From an uncultured Burkholderiaceae bacterium (lineage in GTDB: Bacteria > Pseudomonadota > Gammaproteobacteria > Burkholderiales > Burkholderiaceae_C): a stretch of 14,720 bases of DNA. Every line of letters begins with the position of its first letter. The first letter of the stretch is position 1. A program made the translations under genes and the position numbers. Positions 1 through 8,083 of this stretch are shown piece by piece. Location of the stretch: contig CALIDR010000153.1 in assembly GCA_938022295.1 (NCBI GenBank), positions 1-14,720 of the forward strand. The letters are read 5' to 3'. The notes under the pieces are model-generated. The model did no database searches. It had not been told where the DNA came from and saw only the letters and a program-made list of their open reading frames with translations.

Positions 1-439
1 CCGCGCGCGCGAGCGCGCTTCGTGATCGAACTCGGCGCCGTTGTTCGAGCGCAGCGAGCCGAAGGCGAACGTAGCGAGTTCGGCGCCGGGCCACGGGCGC
101 GAGTAGCGCAGGGAAGCCAGCGCGCAGCGCTGGCCGCCGAGGTGAAGCGCCGCCGCCCGCGCGCACGGCGCTTTGCCGCGCCAACCTACGCAGGCCACTC
201 AAAGCGAACGGTCAATGTCGGCAGAGGGCCGTGGCCGGACGCTGGCTCTGTTCGAACGAAAGCGTCCCAACAGCGCGCCGCGGCTCCGGCACTGCCTGCG
301 CGCGTCTTGCATCTCGACGGTGCGACAGCGCACGCCGCGCCGAAGACTCACGTCCCCGCGCGACTTGAAGGCGCCCGACTCACCGGCCGCCGTCCGGGAC
401 CGAGCTCTGCGCAGCCGCTGCCTGAAGGCCGCGCGCCCG
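1..439. other. Stretch with no supported gene, downstream of pyk
   Basis: No reading frame here resembles a known protein; the frames that stay open are arginine/alanine-rich, as expected by chance at this GC content. The first 90 bases contain nested inverted words: 27-34 pairs with 75-82 (8 bp), and inside it 43-47 pairs with 66-70 (5 bp). A 9-base direct repeat lies at 32-40 and 80-88. A plus-strand frame ends in TGA at 23-25 and could be the tail of a gene entering from the left, but eight codons cannot support that. I see no stem followed by a T-run that would clearly terminate pyk. The stretch could be an extragenic repeat or decayed sequence; I could not identify it. Confidence 0.5.
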
Positions 440-1873
440 TCAGGGCACGCGACAGACCTTCATCATGTTCGTGCCGCCGGGATATCCCATCGGCTCGCCG
501 CACGTGATCGCGTAGGTGTCGCCGGGCTTGAGCGCGCCGCGCTCGACGAGCACCGCCTCGGCCTCGTGCAGCGCCTCGTCGCGCTCGTCGTGCAGCGGCA
601 TCAGGATCGGCCGCACGTTGCGGTACAGCGCCATGCGCCGCTGCGTGCCGAGCTGCGTCGTCATGCCGTAGATCGGGGTCTGGATGCGGTAGCGGCTCAT
701 CCACAGCGCCGTCGAGCCGCTCTCGGTGAGCGCCAGGATCGCCTTGCAGCCGAGGTGATAGGCGGTGAACAGCGCCCCCATCGCGATCGCCTGGTCGATG
801 CGCCCGTACTGGCGCGCGGCGAAGTCCGCCGGGTCGAGGTGGTCGTCCTCGGCGCGCTCGGCGGCCTCGCAGATCGACGCCATCGCGGCCACCGTCTCGA
901 CCGGGTACTTGCCCATCGCGGTCTCGGCGCTGAGCATCACGGCGTCCGTCCCGTCGAGCACGGCGTTGGCCACGTCGCTGACCTCGGCGCGGGTGGGCAC
1001 CGGGTTGACGATCATGCTCTCCATCATCTGGGTCGCGGTGATGACGACCTTGTCGAGCGCGCGCGCGGTCTTGATCATGCGCTTCTGCAGCGCCGGCACC
1101 GCCGCGTTGCCGACCTCGACGGCGAGGTCACCGCGGGCGACCATGATGCCGTCGCTGGCCTTGACGATCGCCTCGAGCTGGGGGATCGCCTCGCTGCGTT
1201 CGATCTTCGCGATCACGCCCGGGCGGTGGCGCCACGGCTCGCCGGCGACGTTGGCGAGCTGGCGCGCCATCTCCATGTCGGTGGCGCTCTTCGGGAAGCT
1301 GACCGCCAGGTAGTCGGCCTGGAACGACATCGCGGTCTTGATGTCCTGGATGTCCTTGGCCGTCAGCGCCGGCGCGGTGAGCCCGCCGCCCTGCTTGTTG
1401 ATGCCCTTGTTGTCGCCGAGCACCCCGCCGACCCTGACGACCGTGTGCACCGCCTCGCCGCGGATCGCCTCGACCTCGACGACGAGCAGGCCGTCGGTGA
1501 GCCGCAGCACGTCGCCCGGCCGCACGTCGCGCGGCAGCTCCTTGTAGTCCAGCCCCACGCGCTCGGCGTTGCCCAGGCCCTCCCACGCGGCGTCGAGCAC
1601 GAACGGCTGGCCGGGCTCGAGCACGGTCTTGCCGCCCTCGAAGCGGCCGACGCGGATCTTCGGCCCCTGCAGGTCGGCCATGATCGCGACTTCCTTGCCC
1701 ACGCGCTGCGCCGCGTCGCGCACGGCCTGCGCGCGGTCGACGTGGTCCTGCGCGCTGCCGTGCGAGAAGTTGAAGCGCACGACGTCGACGCCGGCGGCCA
1801 GCAGCCGCTCGAGCATCTCGGGTGACGACGTCGCCGGCCCGAGGGTGGCGACGATCTTGGTCTGGCGGGGCAT
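440..1873 (-). CDS. pyk: Pyruvate kinase
   Basis: Cytoplasmic enzyme of the last glycolytic step, converting phosphoenolpyruvate and ADP to pyruvate and ATP. The 477-residue product matches the usual length (about 470-480). Visible landmarks are the N-terminal KIVATLGPAT stretch, VRFNFSHG with substrate-site Arg33, the signature IAKIERSEAI with catalytic Lys223 and metal ligand Glu225, MVARGDL with Asp249, and ATQMMESM at 280-287. The domains run in normal order: barrel with inserted B domain (about 70-170), then the C-terminal domain with a TESGSTA loop near 383-389 that in the family helps bind effector. The ATG at 1873 is chosen over one eight codons upstream because the protein then begins MPRQTKIVATLGP and a Shine-Dalgarno lies 6 nt ahead. 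It starts 46 bp after maeB on the same strand, so cotranscription is likely. Confidence 0.97.
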   Translation of the reverse strand: MPRQTKIVATLGPATSSPEMLERLLAAGVDVVRFNFSHGSAQDHVDRAQAVRDAAQRVGKEVAIMADLQGPKIRVGRFEGGKTVLEPGQPFVLDAAWEGLGNAERVGLDYKELPRDVRPGDVLRLTDGLLVVEVEAIRGEAVHTVVRVGGVLGDNKGINKQGGGLTAPALTAKDIQDIKTAMSFQADYLAVSFPKSATDMEMARQLANVAGEPWRHRPGVIAKIERSEAIPQLEAIVKASDGIMVARGDLAVEVGNAAVPALQKRMIKTARALDKVVITATQMMESMIVNPVPTRAEVSDVANAVLDGTDAVMLSAETAMGKYPVETVAAMASICEAAERAEDDHLDPADFAARQYGRIDQAIAMGALFTAYHLGCKAILALTESGSTALWMSRYRIQTPIYGMTTQLGTQRRMALYRNVRPILMPLHDERDEALHEAEAVLVERGALKPGDTYAITCGEPMGYPGGTNMMKVCRVP

Positions 1874-1878
1874 CGGGG

Positions 1879-1884
1879 TCTCCG
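1879..1884 (-). promoter_or_regulatory. Ribosome binding site deciding the pyk start
   Basis: Read on the minus strand this is CGGAGA, with GGAG six bases before the ATG at 1873. It lies inside the alternative longer frame that would begin at 1897, which favours the shorter pyruvate kinase. Confidence 0.7.
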
Positions 1885-1919
1885 GAGGGAACGGCACGCC
1901 GGCGGCGGCGCGCGCGTGC

Positions 1920-4229
1920 TCAGCGCGCCGCCGCGACGTCGGCGACGACGAGCGCGGTCATGTTGACGACGCGGCGCATCGTCGCCGACGGGGTCAGGAT
2001 GTGCGCCGGCCTGGCCGCGCCGAGCAGCACCGGGCCGACCGTGACGCCGTGGCCGCCGGTGACCTTCAGCACGTTGAACAGGATGTTGGCGGCGTCCAGG
2101 TTGGGCAGCACGAGCAGGTTGGCCTCGCTTTCGAGCGTCGTCCCGGCGAGCAGGAAGCGGCGGCGGATCTCGGGGTCGAGCGCGGCGTCGCCGTGCAGTT
2201 CGCCCTCGCAGGGGACGTCGGGCGCCAGCCGCTTGAACAGGTCGGCCGCGGCGCGCATGCGCCGCGCCGACGGCCGCTTCGACGAGCCGAACATCGAGTG
2301 CGAGACGAATGCCACCTGCGGCGGCAGACCGAAGCGGCGCACCTCGTCGGCGGCCATCAGCGCGATCTCGGCGAGCTGCTCGGCGTCGGGCTCGTCGTTG
2401 ACGAAGGTGTCGGCGACGAACAGCGTGCGCCCTTCGAGCATCAGCGCGTTCATCGTCGCGAATGTCTTCGCGCCGGGTTTCAGCCCGATGACGTCGCGCA
2501 CGTGCTCGAGGTGGGCGTCGAAGCGGCCCACGAGCCCGGTGAGCATCGCGTCGACCTCGCCGCGGGCGAGCATGATCGACGCGATCAGCGTGTGCGAGCG
2601 CCGCACCGCCGCCTTCGCCATCTCGGGCGTCACGCCCTCGCGGCCCATGCGCTGGTGGTACGACTCCCAGTACTCGCGAAAGCGCGGGTCGTTCTCGGGG
2701 TCGGTGACCTCGAAGTCGACGCCGCGCTTCAGGCGCAGCCCCGCGCGCTCGATGCGCATGTCGATCACCGCCGGGCGGCCCACCAGGTGCGGCACCGCGA
2801 GCGCCTCGTCCTTGACCACCTGCAGCGCGCGCAGCACGCGCTCGTCCTCGCCGTCGGCGTAGACGACGCGCGCCGGCCGCGCCTTCGCGGCGGCGAATAC
2901 CGGGCGCATCACCATCCCGGTCTGGTAGACGAAGCGGGTCAGCGACTGGCGGTAGGCGTCGAGGTCGGCGATCGGCCGCGTGGCCACGCCCGACTCGGCC
3001 GCCGCCTTCGCCACCGCCGGCGCGATGCGCAGGATCAGCCGCGAGTCGAACGGCTTGGGGATCAGGTAGTCGGGGCCGAACTTCAACTCCTGGCCCGCGT
3101 AGGCGCCGGCCACCTCGTCGCTGATTTCGGCCTTGGCGAGCGCGGCGATCTCGCGCACGCAGGCGAGCTTCATCGCCTCGGTGATCTTCGTCGCGCCGCA
3201 GTCCAGCGCGCCGCGGAAGATGTACGGGAAGCACAGGACGTTGTTGACCTGATTCGGGTAGTCGCTGCGCCCGGTGGCGACGATGCAGTCGGGCCGCGCC
3301 TGGCGGGCGAGCTCGGGCCGGATCTCCGGCTCGGGGTTGGCCAGCGCGAGGATGATCGGCCGCTCGGCCATCGTGGCCACCATCTCGGGCGTCAGCACGC
3401 CGGCGGTCGAGCAGCCGAGGAACACGTCGGCGCCGCGCACCGCGTCGGCGAGCGTGCGCGCCGCCGTCCTGCGGCAGTACCGCTGCTTGCTCTCGTCCAG
3501 GCGGCCGCCGCGCGCGTCGTCGCGGTCGGCGTGGATCACGCCCTTGCTGTCGACGACGACGATGTGCTCGCGCGCCACCCCGAGGTCGACCATGATGTCC
3601 AGGCACGCGATCGCCGCCGCGCCGGCGCCCGAGCACACGAGGCGGATGTCGCCGATCGCCTTGCCCGTCAGCTCGAGCCCGTTGAGCAGCGCCGCGCCCG
3701 AGATGATCGCGGTGCCGTGCTGGTCGTCATGGAACACCGGGATCTTCATCCGCTCGCGCAGCTTGCGCTCGATCGCGAAGCACTCCGGCGCCTTGATGTC
3801 CTCGAGGTTGACGCCGCCGAGCGTGGGCTCGAGCGCGGCGATGATGTCGACCAGCTTGTCGGGGTCGCGCTCGGCCAGTTCGATGTCGAACACGTCGATG
3901 CCGGCGAACTTCTTGAACAGGCACCCCTTGCCTTCCATCACCGGCTTGCCCGCCAGCGGCCCGATGTCGCCCAGGCCGAGCACCGCGGTGCCGTTGGTGA
4001 CGACGCCCACCAGGTTGGCGCGCGAGGTGTATTCGGCGGCCGTGGCCGGGTCGTCGGCGATCGCCAGGCACGCGTAGGCGACGCCGGGCGAGTAGGCGAG
4101 CGACAGGTCGCGCTGGTTCGACAGCGGCTTGGTCGGCGTGACGGTGATCTTGCCGCGCACCGGCGCGCGGTGGTACTCGAGCGCGGCGTCGCGCAACGCC
4201 TGTTCGGCAGGCGCCAGGGGCTGGGACAT
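1920..4229 (-). CDS. maeB: NADP-type malic enzyme with C-terminal phosphotransacetylase-like domain
   Basis: Oxidatively decarboxylates malate to pyruvate with reduction of NAD(P), linking the TCA cycle to pyruvate and supplying NADPH. The 769-residue product has the two-part MaeB architecture (E. coli MaeB is about 759). The malic enzyme part covers about 1-430: YSPGVA with Tyr46, TNGTAVLGLGDIG (78-90), GKPVMEGKG with Lys95, metal-binding HDDQHGT (167-173), and the dinucleotide loop CSGAGAAA (199-206). The phosphotransacetylase-like part fills about 435-769, including MLTGLVGRF and the VSHSMFGSS stretch. In the family this domain is regulatory (acetyl-CoA sensing) rather than an active Pta; that role is family knowledge. 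A GGAG lies 7 nt upstream of the ATG at 4229. NADP preference is assumed from the MaeB type, not read from residues. Confidence 0.95.
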   Translation of the reverse strand: MSQPLAPAEQALRDAALEYHRAPVRGKITVTPTKPLSNQRDLSLAYSPGVAYACLAIADDPATAAEYTSRANLVGVVTNGTAVLGLGDIGPLAGKPVMEGKGCLFKKFAGIDVFDIELAERDPDKLVDIIAALEPTLGGVNLEDIKAPECFAIERKLRERMKIPVFHDDQHGTAIISGAALLNGLELTGKAIGDIRLVCSGAGAAAIACLDIMVDLGVAREHIVVVDSKGVIHADRDDARGGRLDESKQRYCRRTAARTLADAVRGADVFLGCSTAGVLTPEMVATMAERPIILALANPEPEIRPELARQARPDCIVATGRSDYPNQVNNVLCFPYIFRGALDCGATKITEAMKLACVREIAALAKAEISDEVAGAYAGQELKFGPDYLIPKPFDSRLILRIAPAVAKAAAESGVATRPIADLDAYRQSLTRFVYQTGMVMRPVFAAAKARPARVVYADGEDERVLRALQVVKDEALAVPHLVGRPAVIDMRIERAGLRLKRGVDFEVTDPENDPRFREYWESYHQRMGREGVTPEMAKAAVRRSHTLIASIMLARGEVDAMLTGLVGRFDAHLEHVRDVIGLKPGAKTFATMNALMLEGRTLFVADTFVNDEPDAEQLAEIALMAADEVRRFGLPPQVAFVSHSMFGSSKRPSARRMRAAADLFKRLAPDVPCEGELHGDAALDPEIRRRFLLAGTTLESEANLLVLPNLDAANILFNVLKVTGGHGVTVGPVLLGAARPAHILTPSATMRRVVNMTALVVADVAAAR

Positions 4230-4271
4230 CGGTCGTCTCCTCGTCGTTCTCGGTCGAAGGGCGAGCGTACG

Positions 4272-4363
4272 CCGCCGCCGGTGCGGCGGGTAGCCCCGTG
4301 TGCAGTCAAAGCTGTATCGACCGCGCCGCGCGCGGCGCCTCGCGGGCGGTGAGGGCCCTCACC
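4272..4363 (-). terminator. Cluster of GC palindromes at the pgk end (possible weak terminator)
   Basis: Three inverted repeats follow one another between pgk and maeB. A 16-bp perfect palindrome at 4348-4363 contains the pgk stop codon. Another 16-bp perfect palindrome lies at 4323-4338. A hairpin with a 7-bp stem and 4-nt loop lies at 4272-4289. None is followed by a T-run on the minus strand, so intrinsic termination is uncertain. They could instead stabilise the 3' end of the pgk transcript or just reflect high GC. Confidence 0.35.
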
Positions 4364-5552
4364 CCTGCGCGCGGCGGGCGAGGATCTCGAACGCGGGCAG
4401 CGTCTTGCCCTCGAGCACCTCGAGGAACGCGCCGCCGCCGGTCGAGATGTAGCCGATGTCCTTTTCGATGCCGTACTTGGCGATCGCGGCCAGCGTGTCG
4501 CCGCCGCCGGCGATGCTGAAGGCCGGGCTTTCGGCGATCGCGCGGGCGACCGTCTCGGTGCCCTTGGCGAACGCGTCGAACTCGAACACGCCCACCGGCC
4601 CGTTCCAGACGATCGTGCCGGCGGCCTTGAGCTTGTCGGCGAGCATCGCCGCCGTCTGCGGGCCGATGTCGAGGATCATGTCGTCGGCGGCGACGTCGGC
4701 GGCCGCCTTCACCGTCGCCGGGGCGTCGGCCTTGAACTCCTTCGCGACGACGACGTCGACCGGGATCGGCACCTCGGCGCCGCGCGCGGCCATCGCCGCG
4801 ATCACCGCCTTCGCCTCGCCGACGAGGTCGGGCTCGGCCAGGCTCCTGCCGATCGGCAGGCCCGCGGCGAGCATGAACGTGTTGGCGATGCCGCCGCCGA
4901 CGACGAGCCCGTCGACGTTCTTCGCCAGGCTCTGCAGGATCGTCAGCTTCGTGCTGACCTTGCTGCCGGCGACGATCGCCACCAGCGGGCGTTTCGGCTG
5001 CGCGAGCGCCTTCGTGATGGCGTCGATCTCGGCGGCCAGCAGCGGCCCGGCGCAGGCCACCTTGGCGAACTGCGCGATGCCGTAGGTGCTCGCCTCGGCG
5101 CGGTGCGCGGTGCCGAACGCGTCGTGGACGAAGATGTCGCACAGCGCGGCCATCTTGCGCGCCAGCGCCTCGTCGTTCTTCTTCTCGCCCTTGTTCAGCC
5201 GGCAGTTCTCGAGCAGCACGACCTGCCCGGGCTTCACGTCGACGCCGTCGACCCAGTTCGCCACCAGCGGCACTTCCCGGCCGAGCAGCTCGCCCAGCCG
5301 CCGGGCCACCGGCGCGAGCGAGTCCTCGGGCTTGAACTCGCCTTCCTTCGGCCGGCCGAGGTGGCTCGTGACCATCACCGCCGCGCCGGCGTCCAGCGCC
5401 ATGCGGATCGCCGGGATCGAGGCGCGGATGCGCGTGTCCTCGGTGATGCGGCCGCTGTCGTCCAGCGGCACGTTGAGGTCGGCGCGGATGAACACGCGCT
5501 GGCCGGCGACGCGGCCCTGGGCGACGAGGTCGGCGAATCGGATCACGTTCAT
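4359..5552 (-). CDS. pgk: Phosphoglycerate kinase
   Basis: Cytoplasmic glycolytic and gluconeogenic enzyme that transfers phosphate between 1,3-bisphosphoglycerate and ADP to give 3-phosphoglycerate and ATP. The 397-residue product is of normal bacterial length. Visible motifs are the N-terminal signature RADLNVP (23-29) for substrate binding, SHLGRP (63-68), GGGDT (349-353) and the nucleotide-loop STGGGA (370-375) followed by FLE. The start at 5552 (MNVIRFADL) is preferred over an ATG three codons upstream because the family usually begins this way. Neither start has a convincing Shine-Dalgarno. The gene lies 78 bp downstream of azlD and about 130 bp upstream of maeB, all on the minus strand. 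Confidence 0.97.
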   Translation of the reverse strand: MNVIRFADLVAQGRVAGQRVFIRADLNVPLDDSGRITEDTRIRASIPAIRMALDAGAAVMVTSHLGRPKEGEFKPEDSLAPVARRLGELLGREVPLVANWVDGVDVKPGQVVLLENCRLNKGEKKNDEALARKMAALCDIFVHDAFGTAHRAEASTYGIAQFAKVACAGPLLAAEIDAITKALAQPKRPLVAIVAGSKVSTKLTILQSLAKNVDGLVVGGGIANTFMLAAGLPIGRSLAEPDLVGEAKAVIAAMAARGAEVPIPVDVVVAKEFKADAPATVKAAADVAADDMILDIGPQTAAMLADKLKAAGTIVWNGPVGVFEFDAFAKGTETVARAIAESPAFSIAGGGDTLAAIAKYGIEKDIGYISTGGGAFLEVLEGKTLPAFEILARRAQG

Positions 5553-5630
5553 GGGAGGCATTCGGGCAGGGTGGGAACGGTCGTCCGCGGCGGGCGTCCC
5601 GGCCGCGACACGCGAAACCGCCGGATTGTG

Positions 5631-5960
5631 CTACCAGCCCAGCCCCAACCGCAGCGCCAGCATCACCGCGGTGCCGGTGACGATCGTGCCGAGGATGCCG
5701 CGCCGCCAGAAGAAGTAGGCCGTCGCCGCGGCGACGGCGAACAGCCGCGCGTCGCGCCACGTCGTGATCAGCTCGCCGCCGGTCATCACGACTTCGGGCG
5801 CGACGACGGCGGCCAGGGCCGCCAGCGGCGCGTAGCGCAGCCCCTCGCGCAGCCAGCCCGGCAGCGGCAGTTCGCGCTGGGGGAGGAAGAAGAACGCGCG
5901 CGTGAGCACCGTGATCACGCCCAGGCCGAGGATCGTCAGCACCGCCTGCCACGTCGTCAT
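5631..5960 (-). CDS. azlD: AzlD-family branched-chain amino acid transport subunit
   Basis: Small inner-membrane partner of AzlC; AzlCD-type (YgaZH) pairs export branched-chain amino acids. The 109-residue product is typical for the family. Hydrophobic segments lie at about 4-21, 43-60 and 71-83, with a last one near 88-106. The TRAFFFLPQRE stretch after the first helix is characteristic of AzlD. Its ATG overlaps the azlC stop codon by 4 nt (ATGA), so translation is probably coupled. The exact substrate cannot be read from the sequence; valine, leucine or isoleucine is a family inference. Confidence 0.88.
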   Translation of the reverse strand: MTTWQAVLTILGLGVITVLTRAFFFLPQRELPLPGWLREGLRYAPLAALAAVVAPEVVMTGGELITTWRDARLFAVAAATAYFFWRRGILGTIVTGTAVMLALRLGLGW

Positions 5961-6694
5961 CGCGCCGCCCCCCTCGCCTTCGGGCCGGCATGGTCGAGCA
6001 GCAGCGCGATCGCCACCGCCGCGGCGACGGCGACGACGATGTTCAGCCGCAGCGGCATCGCGTACGCGGCCACCGCCGCGCACGCCGCCACCGCCGCGGC
6101 GATCCAGCTCGCGCGGTCGTGCAGCAGCGAATACGTGAGCCCGAGCAGCGCGATCACGCCGGCAAAGCCGATGCCCCACTCGGTGGGCACGCGGTCGGCG
6201 AGGAAGATGCCGGCCAGCGACGTGGTCTGCCACGACGCCCAGTTGATCGCCGCGCCGCCCCAGAAGTACGGCAGCTGCGCCGGCGCCGGCTTCGGCTCGG
6301 GGAAGCGGCGCATGAACAGCACGTAGTTCAGATCGGCGGTGAAGTAGCCCACGCGCAGCCGCTGCGCAAGCGGCAGGTGGGCCAAGTACGGGCGCCACTG
6401 GGCGCTGAAGATCACGAACCGCAGGTTGACGCAGAACGCGGTCGCCCACACGACCCAGATCGGCGCGCCCGAGGCGATCAGCGGCAGCGCCGCGAGCTGC
6501 GCGCTGCCGGCGTAGACGGCGAGCGACATCAGCACCGACAGCGGCACGCCGAGCCCGCTCTTGACCATCGCCACCCCGGTGACGAGGCCCCAGGCGGCGA
6601 TGCCGAGCGCGATCCCCGACATGTCGGCCGCGCCGCGGCGGAACTCGGGGTGGCGCCACACCGGGGGGTCGAGCGCCAGGGACGTGGTGTTCAT
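5957..6694 (-). CDS. azlC: AzlC-family branched-chain amino acid permease
   Basis: Large subunit of a two-part AzlCD (YgaZH-like) exporter in the inner membrane. From the ATG at 6694 the product is 245 residues, about the length of E. coli YgaZ. It opens with a short cytoplasmic tail ending in FRRGAADM, then several hydrophobic helices. The family core is the segment from VYAGSAQLAALPLIASG through VNLRFVIFSA. Later helices include an INWASWQTTSLAGIF segment and two alanine/valine-rich helices near the C-terminus. An in-frame ATG 24 codons upstream would add an arginine/proline-rich leader with no family resemblance, so the shorter start is chosen; no strong Shine-Dalgarno supports either. It is coupled to azlD by a 4-nt overlap. 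Confidence 0.9.
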   Translation of the reverse strand: MNTTSLALDPPVWRHPEFRRGAADMSGIALGIAAWGLVTGVAMVKSGLGVPLSVLMSLAVYAGSAQLAALPLIASGAPIWVVWATAFCVNLRFVIFSAQWRPYLAHLPLAQRLRVGYFTADLNYVLFMRRFPEPKPAPAQLPYFWGGAAINWASWQTTSLAGIFLADRVPTEWGIGFAGVIALLGLTYSLLHDRASWIAAAVAACAAVAAYAMPLRLNIVVAVAAAVAIALLLDHAGPKARGAAR

Positions 6695-6766
6695 CGGCGG
6701 ATTGTCCGTGCCGCGCCGGCGCGGCGCCGGCTGTCGCGCCGGTGACAGGGCGCGGCGCTGCGGCAT

Positions 6767-6790
6767 CGCGCGGCGGCTTCGCGCCGCGCG
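6767..6790 (-). terminator. GC hairpin just after the lipoprotein gene
   Basis: A 9-bp perfect stem (6767-6775 with 6782-6790) and a 6-nt loop begin 10 bases past the lipoprotein stop codon on the minus strand. There is no T-run after it. The position suits a transcript end between the def-fmt-htpX-lipoprotein group and azlC, but this is inferred from shape alone. Confidence 0.4.
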
Positions 6791-6800
6791 GCTCGCCGCG

Positions 6801-7139
6801 TCAGGACGGGGGGCGCGGCGGCTCGTCTTCGGCGCTGCCGGGCGCCGTGAGCTGCGGCGACAGCTGCGGCGCGACCGGCTCGATCGCGTTCTCGCGCATG
6901 TAGTCGTTCATCTCGCGCCAGCCGGCGAACACCGCGGCCTTGTCGGCCTTGCGGTTGAGGGCGTAGCAGTCCTCGATCGCCCGCCCCGCATGGCGGCAGG
7001 CGGCGCCGATCGCCTGTCCCTCGGCGGCGCGCCGCTCGGCCACCTTGGCCGGCGTGTCGACGCCGAGCGCGTCGCAGCCGCCGAGCAGCACGGCGGCGGC
7101 GATCAGCGCGAAGGCGGGGCGGCGAGGAGGCGTGAACAT
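6801..7139 (-). CDS. Small hypothetical lipoprotein
   Basis: Product of 112 residues with no function I can name. The N-terminus is a lipoprotein signal: two arginines (6-7), a hydrophobic core at about 9-19 and the lipobox L-G-G-C ending in Cys22, the predicted lipidation site. The residue after Cys22 is Asp, which in E. coli would favour retention in the inner membrane; that rule may not hold here. The mature part has two further cysteines, Cys48 and Cys58, in an ACRHAGRAIEDCY stretch that could form a disulfide, then FAGWREMNDYMREN and a proline-rich tail. It resembles small lipoproteins I associate with Burkholderiales. The ATG at 7139 is preferred to a GTG one codon upstream. It lies 49 bp after htpX and may be cotranscribed with it. 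Confidence 0.75.
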   Translation of the reverse strand: MFTPPRRPAFALIAAAVLLGGCDALGVDTPAKVAERRAAEGQAIGAACRHAGRAIEDCYALNRKADKAAVFAGWREMNDYMRENAIEPVAPQLSPQLTAPGSAEDEPPRPPS

Positions 7140-7188
7140 CACGCCGCGTTATCGGCCGCGACGCGCGCGCGCTTGAGCCCGCGCCGGG

Positions 7189-8031
7189 TCAGCGCACCAT
7201 CGCCAGCAGGCGCTGCACCCGCTCCTCGGTCGACGGGTGGGTGCTGAACAGCCCGCGCAGGCCGCCCCCGGACAGCGGGTTCATGATCATCATCTGCGCC
7301 GTCTCGGGGTGGCGCTCGGCCGCTTCCATCGGGATGCGCTGCGCCGCGCGCTGGATCTTCCGCAGCGCCGAGGCGAGCGCCTGCGGGTCGCCGCTGATCT
7401 CGGCGCCGCCGCGGTCGGCCTCGAACTCGCGCGCGCGGCTGATCGCCATCTGGATCAGGCTGGCCGCCAGCGGCGCGAGGATCATCACCGCGATGCCGGC
7501 GACCGGGTTGGCCGGCCGGCCGTCGCTGCCACGCCCGCCGAACAGCATCGCGAAGTTGGCGAGCATCGAGATCGCGCCGGCCATCGTCGCGCTGATCGTG
7601 CTGATCAGGATGTCGCGGTGCTTGACGTGCGCGAGCTCGTGCGCCATCACGCCGCGCACCTCGCGCTCGTCGAGCATGCGCAGCAGGCCGGTCGTCGCGG
7701 CGACGGCGGCGTGGTCGGGGTTGCGGCCGGTGGCGAACGCGTTCGGCGCGTCCTCCTGGATCAGGTAGACCTTGGGCATCGGCAGCTGCGCGCGCTGCGC
7801 GAGTTCGGCGACCATGCGGTAGAACTGCGGCGCGCTCGCGGCATCGACCTCGCGCGCGTCGTACATCTTCAGCACCAGCTTGTCGCTGAACCAGTAGCTG
7901 AAGAAGTTCATGCCCAGCGCCACGAGCAGCGCCAGCACCATGCCCTGCTGGCCGCCGACCATCTGGCCGAGCGCCATGAACAGCGAGGTGATCGCCGCCA
8001 TCAGGATGGCGGTCTTCATCAGGTTGAACAT
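7189..8031 (-). CDS. htpX: Membrane zinc metalloprotease HtpX (M48 family)
   Basis: Inner-membrane endopeptidase that degrades misfolded or damaged membrane proteins, overlapping with FtsH in the family. The 280-residue product has two N-terminal helices (about 7-24 and 30-47) and a soluble segment. The zinc site HELAH is at 131-135, two more helices lie at about 141-163 and 177-198, and REFEAD (201-206) supplies the likely third ligand Glu202. The C-terminus carries NPLSGG and a FSTHPSTEERVQRL segment typical of HtpX. A strong AAGGAG sits 6 nt before the ATG. It lies 52 bp after fmt, and the def-fmt-htpX order suggests a shared transcript. All key residues are present. Confidence 0.96.
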   Translation of the reverse strand: MFNLMKTAILMAAITSLFMALGQMVGGQQGMVLALLVALGMNFFSYWFSDKLVLKMYDAREVDAASAPQFYRMVAELAQRAQLPMPKVYLIQEDAPNAFATGRNPDHAAVAATTGLLRMLDEREVRGVMAHELAHVKHRDILISTISATMAGAISMLANFAMLFGGRGSDGRPANPVAGIAVMILAPLAASLIQMAISRAREFEADRGGAEISGDPQALASALRKIQRAAQRIPMEAAERHPETAQMMIMNPLSGGGLRGLFSTHPSTEERVQRLLAMVR

Positions 8032-8083
8032 CGGGGTCTCCTTGCCGACCGGAGCGCCCTAGTTGCGGCCGCGGGGTCGGTTT

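Noticed and set aside
173..1825. Plus-strand 550-codon frame opposite pyk
   Set aside because: The minus strand encodes a complete pyruvate kinase with all catalytic residues. This frame is its low-complexity shadow.
1569..4352. Very long plus-strand open frame of 927 codons opposite maeB
   Set aside because: It is the antisense of maeB and the start of pyk. Its product is arginine/histidine/aspartate-rich with no family resemblance; such shadows are common at this GC content.
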